NCBI GenBank assembly: GCA_964579245.1
Contig: CAZOFY010000020.1
Span: 1-33,117 of the forward strand
Origin: Firm-13 sp964579245
GTDB lineage: Bacteria; Bacillota; Clostridia; Saccharofermentanales; Saccharofermentanaceae
Direction of reading: 5' to 3'
Length of the DNA: 33,117 nt
Below, piece after piece: positions 6,669-14,239 of this stretch. Numbering within the stretch: the first letter of the stretch is position 1; each line of letters starts with the position of its first letter. The notes below the pieces were generated by a model. That model searched no databases, was not told the origin of the DNA, and worked only from the letters and a program-made list of their open reading frames with translations. The position numbers were made by a program, and so were the translations under genes.

Positions 6669-9641
6669 ATGATGATTACAAATGAAAGAGCCCGCGGAGA
6701 AAAGTTTTCCGCCGAACACATAATCAGAAGCGTATTTTCCAGCAAGATAAGCGGTGCCGTAAGCGCACAATTTGTTTCCGCCTACGGGCAGAACATGACG
6801 GCCGGCGTTTGTGGCCTGCGTTTTTCTTCGCCGCTGATCTCCGTTCTACTTGAGGAGGAAGCCCTTTATCAGATTCTCGGCTCTCTTTTCTCTCAGGGGT
6901 GTTCCGTCCTGTTTGCGAAAAACGACGCAGGACTTATCGCGTATTCCTGCCTTGCCGGCGGCGAGCCGCAGGAGGTGGCTCTGTCTGATGAGGAAGAGGC
7001 GGCTGCCGTTGCAGCTATCGACGGCGCGGTTACGTGGGGAGGATGCCTCAACGAGCAAGGCGAGCTGAAGACTTCTCTGGATTCTCCTGCTCCCGGTCCG
7101 CACTACTACACGAATCTTCTGATCGGAAACCGAATCGGATTTGACCGCCCCCTGCAGAGCACGCCAAAGAGCGCGATCGACCGGATGGGAGGCGGAAGTT
7201 TCCGCTCACATGCCGATACACAGGTCCTAGCAACGCGTTGGGACTACCTGCCGGAGGAGAACGGATTCCCCGCGAACCGTCAGTTTTATCTTGTGGAGAA
7301 CGGAAAGCAGATCTTCTATTCAGGCAGTGCCGTACAAGAAGGAGTAACGGAGGCGTTCTGCACCCATTCACAGAATCATACAATCATTGAGTACAAGACC
7401 GCGTGCGGGATTGTCGTTCGCCGCACGATCTTCATTCTGCCGCAGGAGGATGGATTACCTCTTGCGTCGGAGGCTCAGATGATCGAGATTGAGAACACAT
7501 CTGACCGGAACCGCGATCTACGCATCGTCTGCACCGGTATGTTCGGAACCTCTGAGGTTCACGCTTTGCGCGAGGATGTCATCTTCACGACAGTCGTCGC
7601 CGAATCCGAGGTGTTCCGCCGTGAGGACGGAACAATTGCAGCCATGTCTTTCCAGCCAAACCCGAAGTGGACCAAGGGCAACATCCGTTGGAGCACTCTT
7701 CTGGTCCATAATGACGGAAAAGTCATTTACCCGGATCAGTACTGTGCAAAATATAGTGAATTTGTCGGCTCGGGAACACTCGCAGCTCCGCAGAGATTGT
7801 CCTTCCTTTCGAACCGTCACTCACGAAAGGGTCCCGGCTTCTTTGCTTTATCCGCCCCTGTATCCCTTCGAGCGTATCAAACCGCGGCTGTGGATCAGTT
7901 CGTCTGCCTTTCTTCTGATGTCATGAACAAAAACTATATTGAGAGTGAGACAGTAAAGGCCGAGATGGCCGCGCTTCTATCCCGTTTCCAGGATCCGGCA
8001 GCCTTGCCTCAGACACTGCAAAAGGTGAAGAGCTTTTCCAAAGCTTACGCGTCATATTTGACGATTAAGCATGAGGATAAAGACTTCGAAGCATACGTCA
8101 ACAGCAATCTTCCGTTCCAGGTATTTTATCAGACCTTTGTCTCGCGATCTCTGGACTGGACACAGAAGGGCTATCGGGAGATCGGTTTCCGGGAGATTCA
8201 GGATATTTTTGCTTCAATGTATTATTTTGCCGGTATGGGTGAGACCGAATTCGTCAAGAAGCTTCTCCGCGAATGGGCGGGCAATGTCACGACGGATGGT
8301 TATGCGAACCACAATTTCTACTGGACGGGGAAGGAGCCCGGCTGGTGGTCGGATGACTCTCTGTGGCTCTTGCAGGCGCTGGACCGCTACGTCAGTCTGA
8401 CCGGTGATTATGATTTTCTTCTCGAAGAACTCGATGTTGCGAATGCGGACGGCTTGAAGCGTAGCCTTCTTGACACCATCCGTGCGATCATTACGTATTC
8501 GAACCGCATTTCTGTCGGAAAACATGGACTCCCGCTGATTGATCGCGCCGATTGGAACGATTGTCTCCGCGTGGATCCGGACTGCATATCCGGACCTGCG
8601 AAAATCGAGCTGTACAATGAGCAGCTCTCCAAGGCCGGTAAGAGATACGGAGAAATCCCGTTCGAATCGGAGTACTCTGAATCGGTTATGAACGGGTTCC
8701 TTCTGAAGGTCGCCATAGACGCAGCGATCGGGATGTTCTCGCATCTCGGCGATCAAGCATATGCCGATGAACTGACACAGGCGTCCGCATCCTTGAAGGA
8801 CGTACTCGCAGCAACCTCCTGGAAGAGCGACTTTTTTGCGCGTGTACTGTTCAACCGCAGCGCAAAGCCGCATCTGCACTATCTTGGAGCCGGCGGTGAC
8901 GGACTCGAGATTGAAGAAAATGCATCCGGCACGTACTTCCTCAATTCCTTCAGTTGGGCCGTTCTTTCCGGTTGCGCCGACGAGAAGAAGATCGAGATTA
9001 TGATGGATTCCATTGATAAGAATCTTAAGACACCGTTTGGTTTCCGTCTCTGCACCGGCGTCGATTATCCGCAGATTGCGCCGAAGATTGATGTCGCTCT
9101 ATATTTTGCCGGGGATCGTGAGAACGGAGGTATTTTCAAACACGCGAACATGATGGCCGCAGCAGCCATGCTGAAGGCTGCCAAAGAGGTAACGGATCTT
9201 AAGCTCGCTGAACGCCTTGCGGAGACAGCTTACTGGGTCATCGACCGAATTCTGCCTTTCCGTGCCCTTCAGAGTCCATTTGAGATCTGTGGCAATCCGA
9301 GACTTTGCACACAGTATAACAATTCACAGACAGGGGAGAACATCGGACCGACGCTCTCAGGGACCTCGACATGGCTTCTGTTGTGCCTCTTCATGGGATT
9401 CGGTATTTCCTTTTCAAGTGATGCCCTGACCATCGAGCCGATCCTTCGTGCCGGTGAGACGAGCCAGGATATCACGGTGAATACAGGAAAAGCTTCATAC
9501 CATATTGTGGTCAAAAAGCCGGAGGGCTTCACCCGCGTCGGGGAGACAACAAAGGTAAGCTGCGACGGACTGCCGGTAGACGGTGTCCGTGTTCCGATTT
9601 TTGAGGACGGCAAGACGCATGAGGTCAGCGTAACACTGTAA
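6669..9641 (+). CDS. cdp: Cellodextrin phosphorylase (GH94)
   Basis: A 990-residue cytoplasmic enzyme that releases glucose 1-phosphate one unit at a time from cellodextrins of three or more glucoses (EC 2.4.1.49). The length and many segments match the Clostridium thermocellum enzyme: PAPGPHYYTNLLIGNRIGF, TPKSAIDRMGGGSFRSHADT, KGYREIGFREIQDIFASMYY and QYNNSQTGENIGPTLSG. The catalytic motif RADWNDCLRVD gives general-acid Asp631. GGAGG (6659-6663) precedes ATGs at 6669 (5 nt) and 6672 (8 nt); either could be used, the second giving 989 residues and the family-like start MIT. A TTG at 6657 lies inside the Shine-Dalgarno sequence and is unlikely. Its long-chain product profile complements the cellobiose phosphorylase upstream. 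No promoter is visible in the 40-nt gap before it. Confidence 0.93.
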   Translation: MMITNERARGEKFSAEHIIRSVFSSKISGAVSAQFVSAYGQNMTAGVCGLRFSSPLISVLLEEEALYQILGSLFSQGCSVLFAKNDAGLIAYSCLAGGEPQEVALSDEEEAAAVAAIDGAVTWGGCLNEQGELKTSLDSPAPGPHYYTNLLIGNRIGFDRPLQSTPKSAIDRMGGGSFRSHADTQVLATRWDYLPEENGFPANRQFYLVENGKQIFYSGSAVQEGVTEAFCTHSQNHTIIEYKTACGIVVRRTIFILPQEDGLPLASEAQMIEIENTSDRNRDLRIVCTGMFGTSEVHALREDVIFTTVVAESEVFRREDGTIAAMSFQPNPKWTKGNIRWSTLLVHNDGKVIYPDQYCAKYSEFVGSGTLAAPQRLSFLSNRHSRKGPGFFALSAPVSLRAYQTAAVDQFVCLSSDVMNKNYIESETVKAEMAALLSRFQDPAALPQTLQKVKSFSKAYASYLTIKHEDKDFEAYVNSNLPFQVFYQTFVSRSLDWTQKGYREIGFREIQDIFASMYYFAGMGETEFVKKLLREWAGNVTTDGYANHNFYWTGKEPGWWSDDSLWLLQALDRYVSLTGDYDFLLEELDVANADGLKRSLLDTIRAIITYSNRISVGKHGLPLIDRADWNDCLRVDPDCISGPAKIELYNEQLSKAGKRYGEIPFESEYSESVMNGFLLKVAIDAAIGMFSHLGDQAYADELTQASASLKDVLAATSWKSDFFARVLFNRSAKPHLHYLGAGGDGLEIEENASGTYFLNSFSWAVLSGCADEKKIEIMMDSIDKNLKTPFGFRLCTGVDYPQIAPKIDVALYFAGDRENGGIFKHANMMAAAAMLKAAKEVTDLKLAERLAETAYWVIDRILPFRALQSPFEICGNPRLCTQYNNSQTGENIGPTLSGTSTWLLLCLFMGFGISFSSDALTIEPILRAGETSQDITVNTGKASYHIVVKKPEGFTRVGETTKVSCDGLPVDGVRVPIFEDGKTHEVSVTL

Positions 9642-9664
9642 GGCAACGCAACGTTATCATTGAG

Positions 9665-9758
9665 CCGGGAACGAACCCAAAGGATATCTGCTGATCCGGA
9701 GCTAAATTGCTTTCACCGGACGGAGCGAGGTATAACGGGACGTTCCCGGTTTTCTTCT
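9665..9758 (+). terminator. Structured 3' region of cdp: terminator with a competing long-range stem
   Basis: A short hairpin CGGGA (9736-9740) / TCCCG (9744-9748) followed by GTTTTCTTCT looks like an intrinsic terminator for cdp. The same 3' arm can instead pair perfectly over 9 bp with CCGGGAACG (9665-9673), as CGTTCCCGG (9741-9749), closing a domain of about 85 nt. Inside that domain is a second hairpin, TCCGG (9695-9699) / CCGGA (9716-9720), extended by AGC/GCT. Mutually exclusive folds are typical of attenuators, but I recognise no known riboswitch family. It may simply be a complex terminator. Confidence 0.45.
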
Positions 9759-9942
9759 GCCCGTCATTCTGGTGAAACAAGTGCTGGTATCTATTTTCGC
9801 AGAACCAGATACAAACAAAAAGATCTTGTTACTCCGAAGGACTAGGCAAGAATAGGAATCGAAACATGAGTATAGCGAGAAGGTGACAATGCTGATGACG
9901 TTTCGTGCTGATTTGTTGTGGAATACGACGTAACACGATAAA

Positions 9943-9972
9943 TTGACACTGCCCCCCCTTGGTGTTTAGAAT
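9943..9972 (+). promoter_or_regulatory. Promoter of purF
   Basis: A perfect -35 TTGACA (9943-9948), an 18-nt spacer containing a run of seven C, and a -10 TAGAAT (9967-9972). Transcription should start near 9979, giving a leader of about 95 nt before purF. The rest of the 432-nt gap between cdp (ending 9641) and purF holds the structured cdp tail, a possible pairing TCTGGT/ACCAGA near 9770-9810, and no convincing gene. Confidence 0.75.
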
Positions 9973-9984
9973 AAGAACGTATTT

Positions 9985-10034
9985 AAATAGAAGCGACGCC
10001 AATGGCGGCTGTCGGTTCTATTTTTCGTTTTTTT
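9985..10034 (+). terminator. Intrinsic terminator in the purF leader (attenuator candidate)
   Basis: An 8-bp perfect outer stem AAATAGAA (9985-9992) / TTCTATTT (10016-10023) encloses further pairs (GAC/GTC and GCC-AAT-GGC). It runs straight into a T-rich tract reaching about 10040. It starts only about 13 nt after the -10 of the purF promoter and ends before the purF ribosome-binding region, so transcripts from that promoter must pass it to reach purF. This is the architecture of an attenuator. No guanine-riboswitch conserved core is visible. Confidence 0.65.
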
Positions 10035-10073
10035 ATTTTTGAAAATGAAGACATATAGAAAGCGGGGACACCC

Positions 10074-11516
10074 ATGCCAGACAAGCCGCATGAGGAATGT
10101 GGAGTATTCGGAATCTTTGATCAAGATCAGCTGACGCCGGCACCACTTGTATATTACGGTTTATTCGCTCTTCAGCATAGAGGCCAGGAAAGCTGCGGTA
10201 TCGCCGTAAACGATGACGGAACGGTGCGATGCCACAAGGCGATGGGTCTTGTCAGTGAGGTTTTCAACCCGGAGATCTTGAGGAAATTGCCCGGCACGAT
10301 TGCAATCGGGCATGTACGGTATTCGACAACTGGCGGGAGCGTGTTTTCGAATGCCCAGCCTCTGGTTACACAATATGTGAAGGGAACCCTTTCTCTGGCA
10401 CATAACGGCAACCTGACGAACACCGTCAAACTTCGTAAGGAACTGGAAGCACAGGGCGCTATTTTCCAGACAACGATCGATTCCGAGGTAATCGCCTATC
10501 AGCTGGCCAAAGAGCGTGTGAAGATGCGCTCGATCGAGGAAGCGGTCGAGTCAGTGATGCAGATCATCGAGGGGGCATATGCTCTGCTCGTCATGAGTCC
10601 GAAGAAACTGATTGCGGCGCGGGACCCGTACGGATTTAAACCGCTTTGCATCGGACGGATCAACAATTCCTATGTCTTTGCCTCCGAGACCTGCGCGCTT
10701 GATGCGGCAGGTGCTGAGTTCGTCCGGGATGTCGAGCCCGGCGAAGTCGTAGTTTGTGATAAAAATGGTTTGCGCTCGATACGGACGCACTGCGGCAGGC
10801 CGTGCAGGATTTGTGTTTTCGAATACATTTATTTTGCGAGGCCGGACAGCGCGATTGACAAAGTGAGTGTATTCCAGGCGCGTCTTACTGCCGGACGGTT
10901 GTTGGCTCGACAGTATCCCGTCGAGGCAGACGTCGTCATAGGGGTTCCGGAATCCGGTCTTGATGCAGCAAACGGCTATAGTCTGGAATCGGGCATTCCG
11001 CTGGTTCGCGGATTTGTGAAGAACGGATACATCGGGCGAACGTTCATTAAACCGGAGCAATCACAGAGACAGGAGGCGGTCGGTATCAAGCTGAACCCGA
11101 TTCGCGCTTCGGTCGAGGGGAAGAGAGTCGTGATGATCGACGACTCAATTGTTCGTGGGACGACGATCGCACGTATCGTATCGATGCTCAAGAATGCAGG
11201 CGCCCTAGAGGTCCATGTACGCATCAGTTCTCCTCCGTTTCTCTTTCCGTGCTATTATGGTACGGATGTACCGTCGGGTGATCAGCTGATCGCCCGTCAA
11301 TACGATTTACAAGAAATCCGTCGCATCATCGGAGCTGATTCTCTTGGCTATCTTCGCGCAGACAGCCTGGGCGACATGATCCGGAGCAGAGATCACGCGT
11401 TCTGTGACGCTTGCTTCACAGGTGAGTATCCGAACGCGGATACCGGTATTGATACAGGCGGCAACGGTAAGGATGAGGAATTCAGAGCTTCCTGTGCGGG
11501 CATTCATAAAGGGTGA
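10074..11516 (+). CDS. purF: Amidophosphoribosyltransferase PurF
   Basis: A 480-residue enzyme for the first committed step of purine synthesis: PRPP plus glutamine gives phosphoribosylamine. The N-terminal Ntn glutaminase domain begins MPDKPHEECGVFGIF; Cys9 should become the N-terminal nucleophile after cleavage of an 8-residue propeptide, and HRGQESCG and LAHNGNLTN are present. The C-terminal phosphoribosyltransferase domain carries the PRPP loop VVMIDDSIVRGTT near residue 350. Scattered Cys residues, including CDAC near the C-terminus, fit the 4Fe-4S type known from Bacillus subtilis. The Shine-Dalgarno sequence before the ATG is weak (GCGGGG), which fits a leader-controlled gene. It starts a unit with an RluA enzyme and a HAD phosphatase; no other pur genes are present. 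Confidence 0.96.
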   Translation: MPDKPHEECGVFGIFDQDQLTPAPLVYYGLFALQHRGQESCGIAVNDDGTVRCHKAMGLVSEVFNPEILRKLPGTIAIGHVRYSTTGGSVFSNAQPLVTQYVKGTLSLAHNGNLTNTVKLRKELEAQGAIFQTTIDSEVIAYQLAKERVKMRSIEEAVESVMQIIEGAYALLVMSPKKLIAARDPYGFKPLCIGRINNSYVFASETCALDAAGAEFVRDVEPGEVVVCDKNGLRSIRTHCGRPCRICVFEYIYFARPDSAIDKVSVFQARLTAGRLLARQYPVEADVVIGVPESGLDAANGYSLESGIPLVRGFVKNGYIGRTFIKPEQSQRQEAVGIKLNPIRASVEGKRVVMIDDSIVRGTTIARIVSMLKNAGALEVHVRISSPPFLFPCYYGTDVPSGDQLIARQYDLQEIRRIIGADSLGYLRADSLGDMIRSRDHAFCDACFTGEYPNADTGIDTGGNGKDEEFRASCAGIHKG

Positions 11517-11520
11517 TCAG

Positions 11521-12342
11521 ATGCGTATTCAATTCTCGAAAAATAACAACGAAGCAAAGCAGAGTGATCCCGGCTCTCAATCTCGAAATTTGCAGCCTTC
11601 TTACGATACCCATCTGGCACAAAGACGTATTTTGTATTCCGACAAGCATATTCTGGTCGCCGTAAAGCCGGCCGGAATTCTTTCTCAGCCGGGGAAGAAT
11701 GATTCGTCAGATTTCCTCTCCTATCTTCGCACAGTATCTCCAAGAACGTTCTCGTCCGGAGAAGATCCGAAGCTTGTTCATCGATTGGATCGCCCTGTCG
11801 GCGGAATTTTGCTCTTTACCCGTTCGCGTCAGGCGGAGCGTTTCTACTCGCCGGACGGCGTCAAAAAGAACATGAAAAAAACCTATATTGCCATCGTCAA
11901 CAAAAAAATGCCGGAGCAGTCCGGTATACTAACGGACTTTCTTGTTTTCGACGGCCGAACGAACCTGTCACACATTGTTGCGAACGAGCAGCCAGGCGCC
12001 GCAGAAGCGATACTTCGGTATGAGGTACTGCGCGAAATTTTGTCAGATGATGAACCCGATGTCATGCAGGTTCTTGGTATCGAGCTTTTGACCGGCCGCC
12101 ATCATCAGATCCGTGTGCAGCTCGCTAATGCCGGTTGTCCGATCATCGGCGATACCAAGTATAATCCCCGCTTTTCCGGAAAACCCGGATGGCACTCGAT
12201 CGCACTTTTTGCGGATTCACTTTCCTTGCGTCATCCCGCCGGCCGGCAAGAGAACTTTTATGCTGATCCGGCCTTTTATGAGCCGGATACGTTTTTCCTG
12301 CTGGGACAACAGATTCAAGAGAATAAGGAGACAAAGAAATGA
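11521..12342 (+). CDS. RluA-family pseudouridine synthase
   Basis: A 273-residue enzyme converting specific uridines in rRNA or tRNA to pseudouridine. The catalytic motif VHRLDRPVGGILLF has the nucleophilic Asp at residue 90. LLTGRHHQIRVQLANAGCPI and GDTKYN are the second and third RluA/RsuA-type motifs. No S4 RNA-binding domain is present, so it resembles RluA-like short forms rather than RluD. The target base cannot be told from sequence. The start at 11521 is preferred because AAAGGG lies 7 nt upstream, inside the end of purF, and the gene begins 4 nt after the purF stop; the reading frame stays open upstream but that stretch overlaps purF. The stop overlaps the next start as ATGA. Confidence 0.9.
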   Translation: MRIQFSKNNNEAKQSDPGSQSRNLQPSYDTHLAQRRILYSDKHILVAVKPAGILSQPGKNDSSDFLSYLRTVSPRTFSSGEDPKLVHRLDRPVGGILLFTRSRQAERFYSPDGVKKNMKKTYIAIVNKKMPEQSGILTDFLVFDGRTNLSHIVANEQPGAAEAILRYEVLREILSDDEPDVMQVLGIELLTGRHHQIRVQLANAGCPIIGDTKYNPRFSGKPGWHSIALFADSLSLRHPAGRQENFYADPAFYEPDTFFLLGQQIQENKETKK

Positions 12343-12989
12343 TCAGAGCTGTTTTGTTTGATATGGACGGTGTTCTTCTGGACAGCGAGCCTTTTCACGA
12401 TGAGGTTAATCTGCTAATCCTAAGCAGATTCGGCATCGAAGCCGACAAATCTGTGACAAATCCCTTCGTTGGAAGGACGAGTGAAGCACTCTGGTCTGCG
12501 CTAGGTCCAAGGTTTCATATACCGTTGTCGGTCGAAGAGCTGATTGATCTTCAGTGGAGTACTTTGCTTGAAAAACTGCCTGATTCAGAGCTGGTTCCGT
12601 CGAAAGGATTACTTCCGTTGCTTGACGATTTGGAGAGAAAACAGATCCGTTCCACGGTGGCTTCCTCCTCCCGCGGTGCCTTTGTCGAGGCCGCTCTTCG
12701 TCATCTCGGGATATGGGAACGGATGGAGGGCTATACCTGCGGACAGGAGATCGAGCATGGAAAGCCGGCTCCGGACATCTTTCTTCTGGCGGCTCAGAAG
12801 CTTGGTGTCTCCGCGAAGGAGTGTATGGTGATTGAAGACTCGACGGCCGGGGTGGAGGCCGGTATTGCGGCGGGCATGCTGACGGTCGGTTACAGAAATC
12901 CGACCTCGGACGGACAGGATGTATCGGCTGCGGATTACGTCGTTGAGGATCTTTACGATGTGATTGGAATTCTCTCGACCCTGTCTTGA
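12339..12989 (+). CDS. HAD-superfamily phosphatase, beta-phosphoglucomutase-like
   Basis: A 216-residue HAD hydrolase of the beta-phosphoglucomutase/phosphatase subfamily. Motif I DMDGVLLDSE gives nucleophile Asp8 and acid/base Asp10; motif II is VASSSRG; the Lys of motif III is in HGKPAPDIF; motif IV is VIEDSTAGVEAG. The cap domain lies between motif I and motif II, as in sugar-phosphate phosphatases. A mutase role is possible, and a beta-phosphoglucomutase would suit sugar metabolism, but nothing seen separates it from a general sugar-phosphate phosphatase. It overlaps the RluA gene by 4 nt, with AAGGAG 8 nt before the ATG. It ends the purF unit. Confidence 0.85.
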   Translation: MIRAVLFDMDGVLLDSEPFHDEVNLLILSRFGIEADKSVTNPFVGRTSEALWSALGPRFHIPLSVEELIDLQWSTLLEKLPDSELVPSKGLLPLLDDLERKQIRSTVASSSRGAFVEAALRHLGIWERMEGYTCGQEIEHGKPAPDIFLLAAQKLGVSAKECMVIEDSTAGVEAGIAAGMLTVGYRNPTSDGQDVSAADYVVEDLYDVIGILSTLS

Positions 12990-13085
12990 GTGGTGGAAAA
13001 CGAATATGAATTGCATGAAAACCATCGAATATCGACGGATATACGAGTATTTATGTAAATCCTTGAGCTATTTTAAAATGAATGC

Positions 13086-13114
13086 TTGACAAGCTCTCGG
13101 AACGCGGTTATTCT
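13086..13114 (+). promoter_or_regulatory. Promoter of rplM-rpsI
   Basis: A perfect -35 TTGACA (13086-13091), a 17-nt spacer and a -10 TATTCT (13109-13114), 95 nt before the rplM start. The stretch before it, from 12990, holds no recognisable element. Confidence 0.75.
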
Positions 13115-13120
13115 AAGTGA

Positions 13121-13196
13121 GCACTTTCCCGAGGGCGTACCTATGTCCGTCGGACAATTGGGCGCTTGATAGATCAGATCATTATTTTACAGGAGG
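13121..13196 (+). promoter_or_regulatory. Structured rplM leader (possible L13 autoregulatory leader)
   Basis: The leader between the promoter and the rplM Shine-Dalgarno sequence can fold with CCC/GGG and AGC/GCT outer pairs around a GTCC-GTC-GGAC hairpin (13145-13155). Firmicutes rplM operons are known to carry an L13 leader at this place that is thought to bind a ribosomal protein. The assignment rests on position and simple pairing, not on a verified family match. AGGAGG (13191-13196) is 12 nt from the ATG, longer than usual. Confidence 0.35.
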
Positions 13197-13208
13197 ACAA
13201 TATTCGAT

Positions 13209-13643
13209 ATGAAGACGTATGTTGCTAAGCCTGCGGAAGTCGAGAGAAAATGGTACGTCGTAGACGCAGCCGGACTTACACTCGGCCGTCTCGCCAGTGA
13301 AGTCGCGAAGATTCTTCGCGGCAAGAACAAGCCCACGTACACACCTTTTACCGACACGGGCGATTTTGTTATCGTGATCAATGCATCCAAGCTGGTTCTT
13401 ACCGGCAATAAGCTTGACCAGAAGTTCTACCGTTACCACACCGGTTATATGGGTGGAATGAAGGAGACAAGCTATCGTAAACTGATGGATACGAAGCCGG
13501 AGAAGGCTTTTGAACTTGCAATCAAGGGAATGCTCCCGAAGAATGCGATGGGTCGTCAGATGTTCAGAAAGCTTAAGGTCTATGCAGGTGCCACACACGA
13601 GCACGCCGCACAGAAGCCTGAGATTCTGACAATCAACGTATAA
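13209..13643 (+). CDS. rplM: Large ribosomal subunit protein uL13 (L13)
   Basis: A 144-residue ribosomal protein of the 50S subunit and an early assembly protein binding 23S rRNA. The sequence follows the family throughout: WYVVDAAGLTLGRLASEVA, YTPFTDTGDFVIVINA, KFYRYHTGYMGGMKE and MLPKNAMGRQMFRKLKVYAG, ending near HAAQKPE. The length is normal. It is followed after 19 nt by rpsI, the usual bacterial pair, under the promoter at 13086. Codon use looks more selective than in neighbouring genes, as expected for a highly expressed gene. Confidence 0.98.
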   Translation: MKTYVAKPAEVERKWYVVDAAGLTLGRLASEVAKILRGKNKPTYTPFTDTGDFVIVINASKLVLTGNKLDQKFYRYHTGYMGGMKETSYRKLMDTKPEKAFELAIKGMLPKNAMGRQMFRKLKVYAGATHEHAAQKPEILTINV

Positions 13644-13662
13644 GAGGGAGGACTAGAGTCAT

Positions 13663-14070
13663 ATGGTTAAGAAATCTTCCAAAGTATTTTTCTACGGTAC
13701 CGGACGTCGTAAGAACGCAGTTGCATGTGTTCGCATCGTACCGGGCACCGGTGTTATTACGATCAACGAGAGAGACATCGATGACTACTTCGGTCTCGAG
13801 ACACTTAAGCTGATCGTTCGTCAGCCGCTTGTAGCTACGGCTACCGAGGGCAAGTTCGATCTTATTTGCAAGGCAGTCGGCGGCGGTATTTCCGGTCAGG
13901 CCGGAGCAATCCGTCACGGACTTTCCCGTGCTTTGATCAAGGCAGATGAGGAAGCTTACAAGGCAATCCTCAAGAAGGCCGGATTCCTCACACGTGATTC
14001 ACGTATGAAGGAGAGAAAGAAGCCCGGTCTCAAGAAGGCAAGAAAGGCGTCCCAGTTCTCCAAGCGTTAA
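13663..14070 (+). CDS. rpsI: Small ribosomal subunit protein uS9 (S9)
   Basis: A 135-residue 30S protein whose C-terminal tail reaches towards the P-site tRNA. FYGTGRRKNAVACVRI, LETLKLIVRQPL, GGGISGQAGAIRHGLSRAL and the basic tail ending in FSKR are family hallmarks; the terminal SKR is the conserved P-site contact. The ATG at 13663 has GGGAGG about 10 nt upstream. It is second in the rplM-rpsI operon, and a strong terminator follows after about 100 nt. Confidence 0.98.
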   Translation: MVKKSSKVFFYGTGRRKNAVACVRIVPGTGVITINERDIDDYFGLETLKLIVRQPLVATATEGKFDLICKAVGGGISGQAGAIRHGLSRALIKADEEAYKAILKKAGFLTRDSRMKERKKPGLKKARKASQFSKR

Positions 14071-14174
14071 TCCGCTTGCTGTGCCGCGGCTATGCAGTCG
14101 CAGCCAAGAGAACGCTTTGTTTCGATACAGGGCGCTGAACTCGGACACCTATATCCCCGATACTGTATCGGCAC

Positions 14175-14219
14175 ACGCGGCGCATCCGATTTATTACTCG
14201 GATTGCGCCGCGTTTTTTT
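14175..14219 (+). terminator. Strong intrinsic terminator after rpsI
   Basis: A GC-rich stem of about 15 bp, ACGCGGCGCATCCGA (from 14175) against TCGGATTGCGCCGCG (ending 14212, one bulged T), with an ATTTATTAC-type loop and then seven T (14213-14219). The amidohydrolase start codon is only 20 nt after the T-run. Upstream, CGATACAG (14123-14130) can pair with CTGTATCG (14163-14170), in competition with a local hairpin CCGATA/TATCGG. Confidence 0.9.
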
Positions 14220-14239
14220 GAAAGAGAGGCTAATACAAG

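Noticed and set aside
9660..9845. 61-codon open frame after cdp
   Set aside because: It begins with TTG without a ribosome-binding site and covers a highly structured region; better explained as an untranslated 3' region.
9973..10073. Purine, PRPP or ZTP riboswitch in the purF leader
   Set aside because: None of the conserved cores of these classes could be seen; only the promoter and terminator hairpin are supported.
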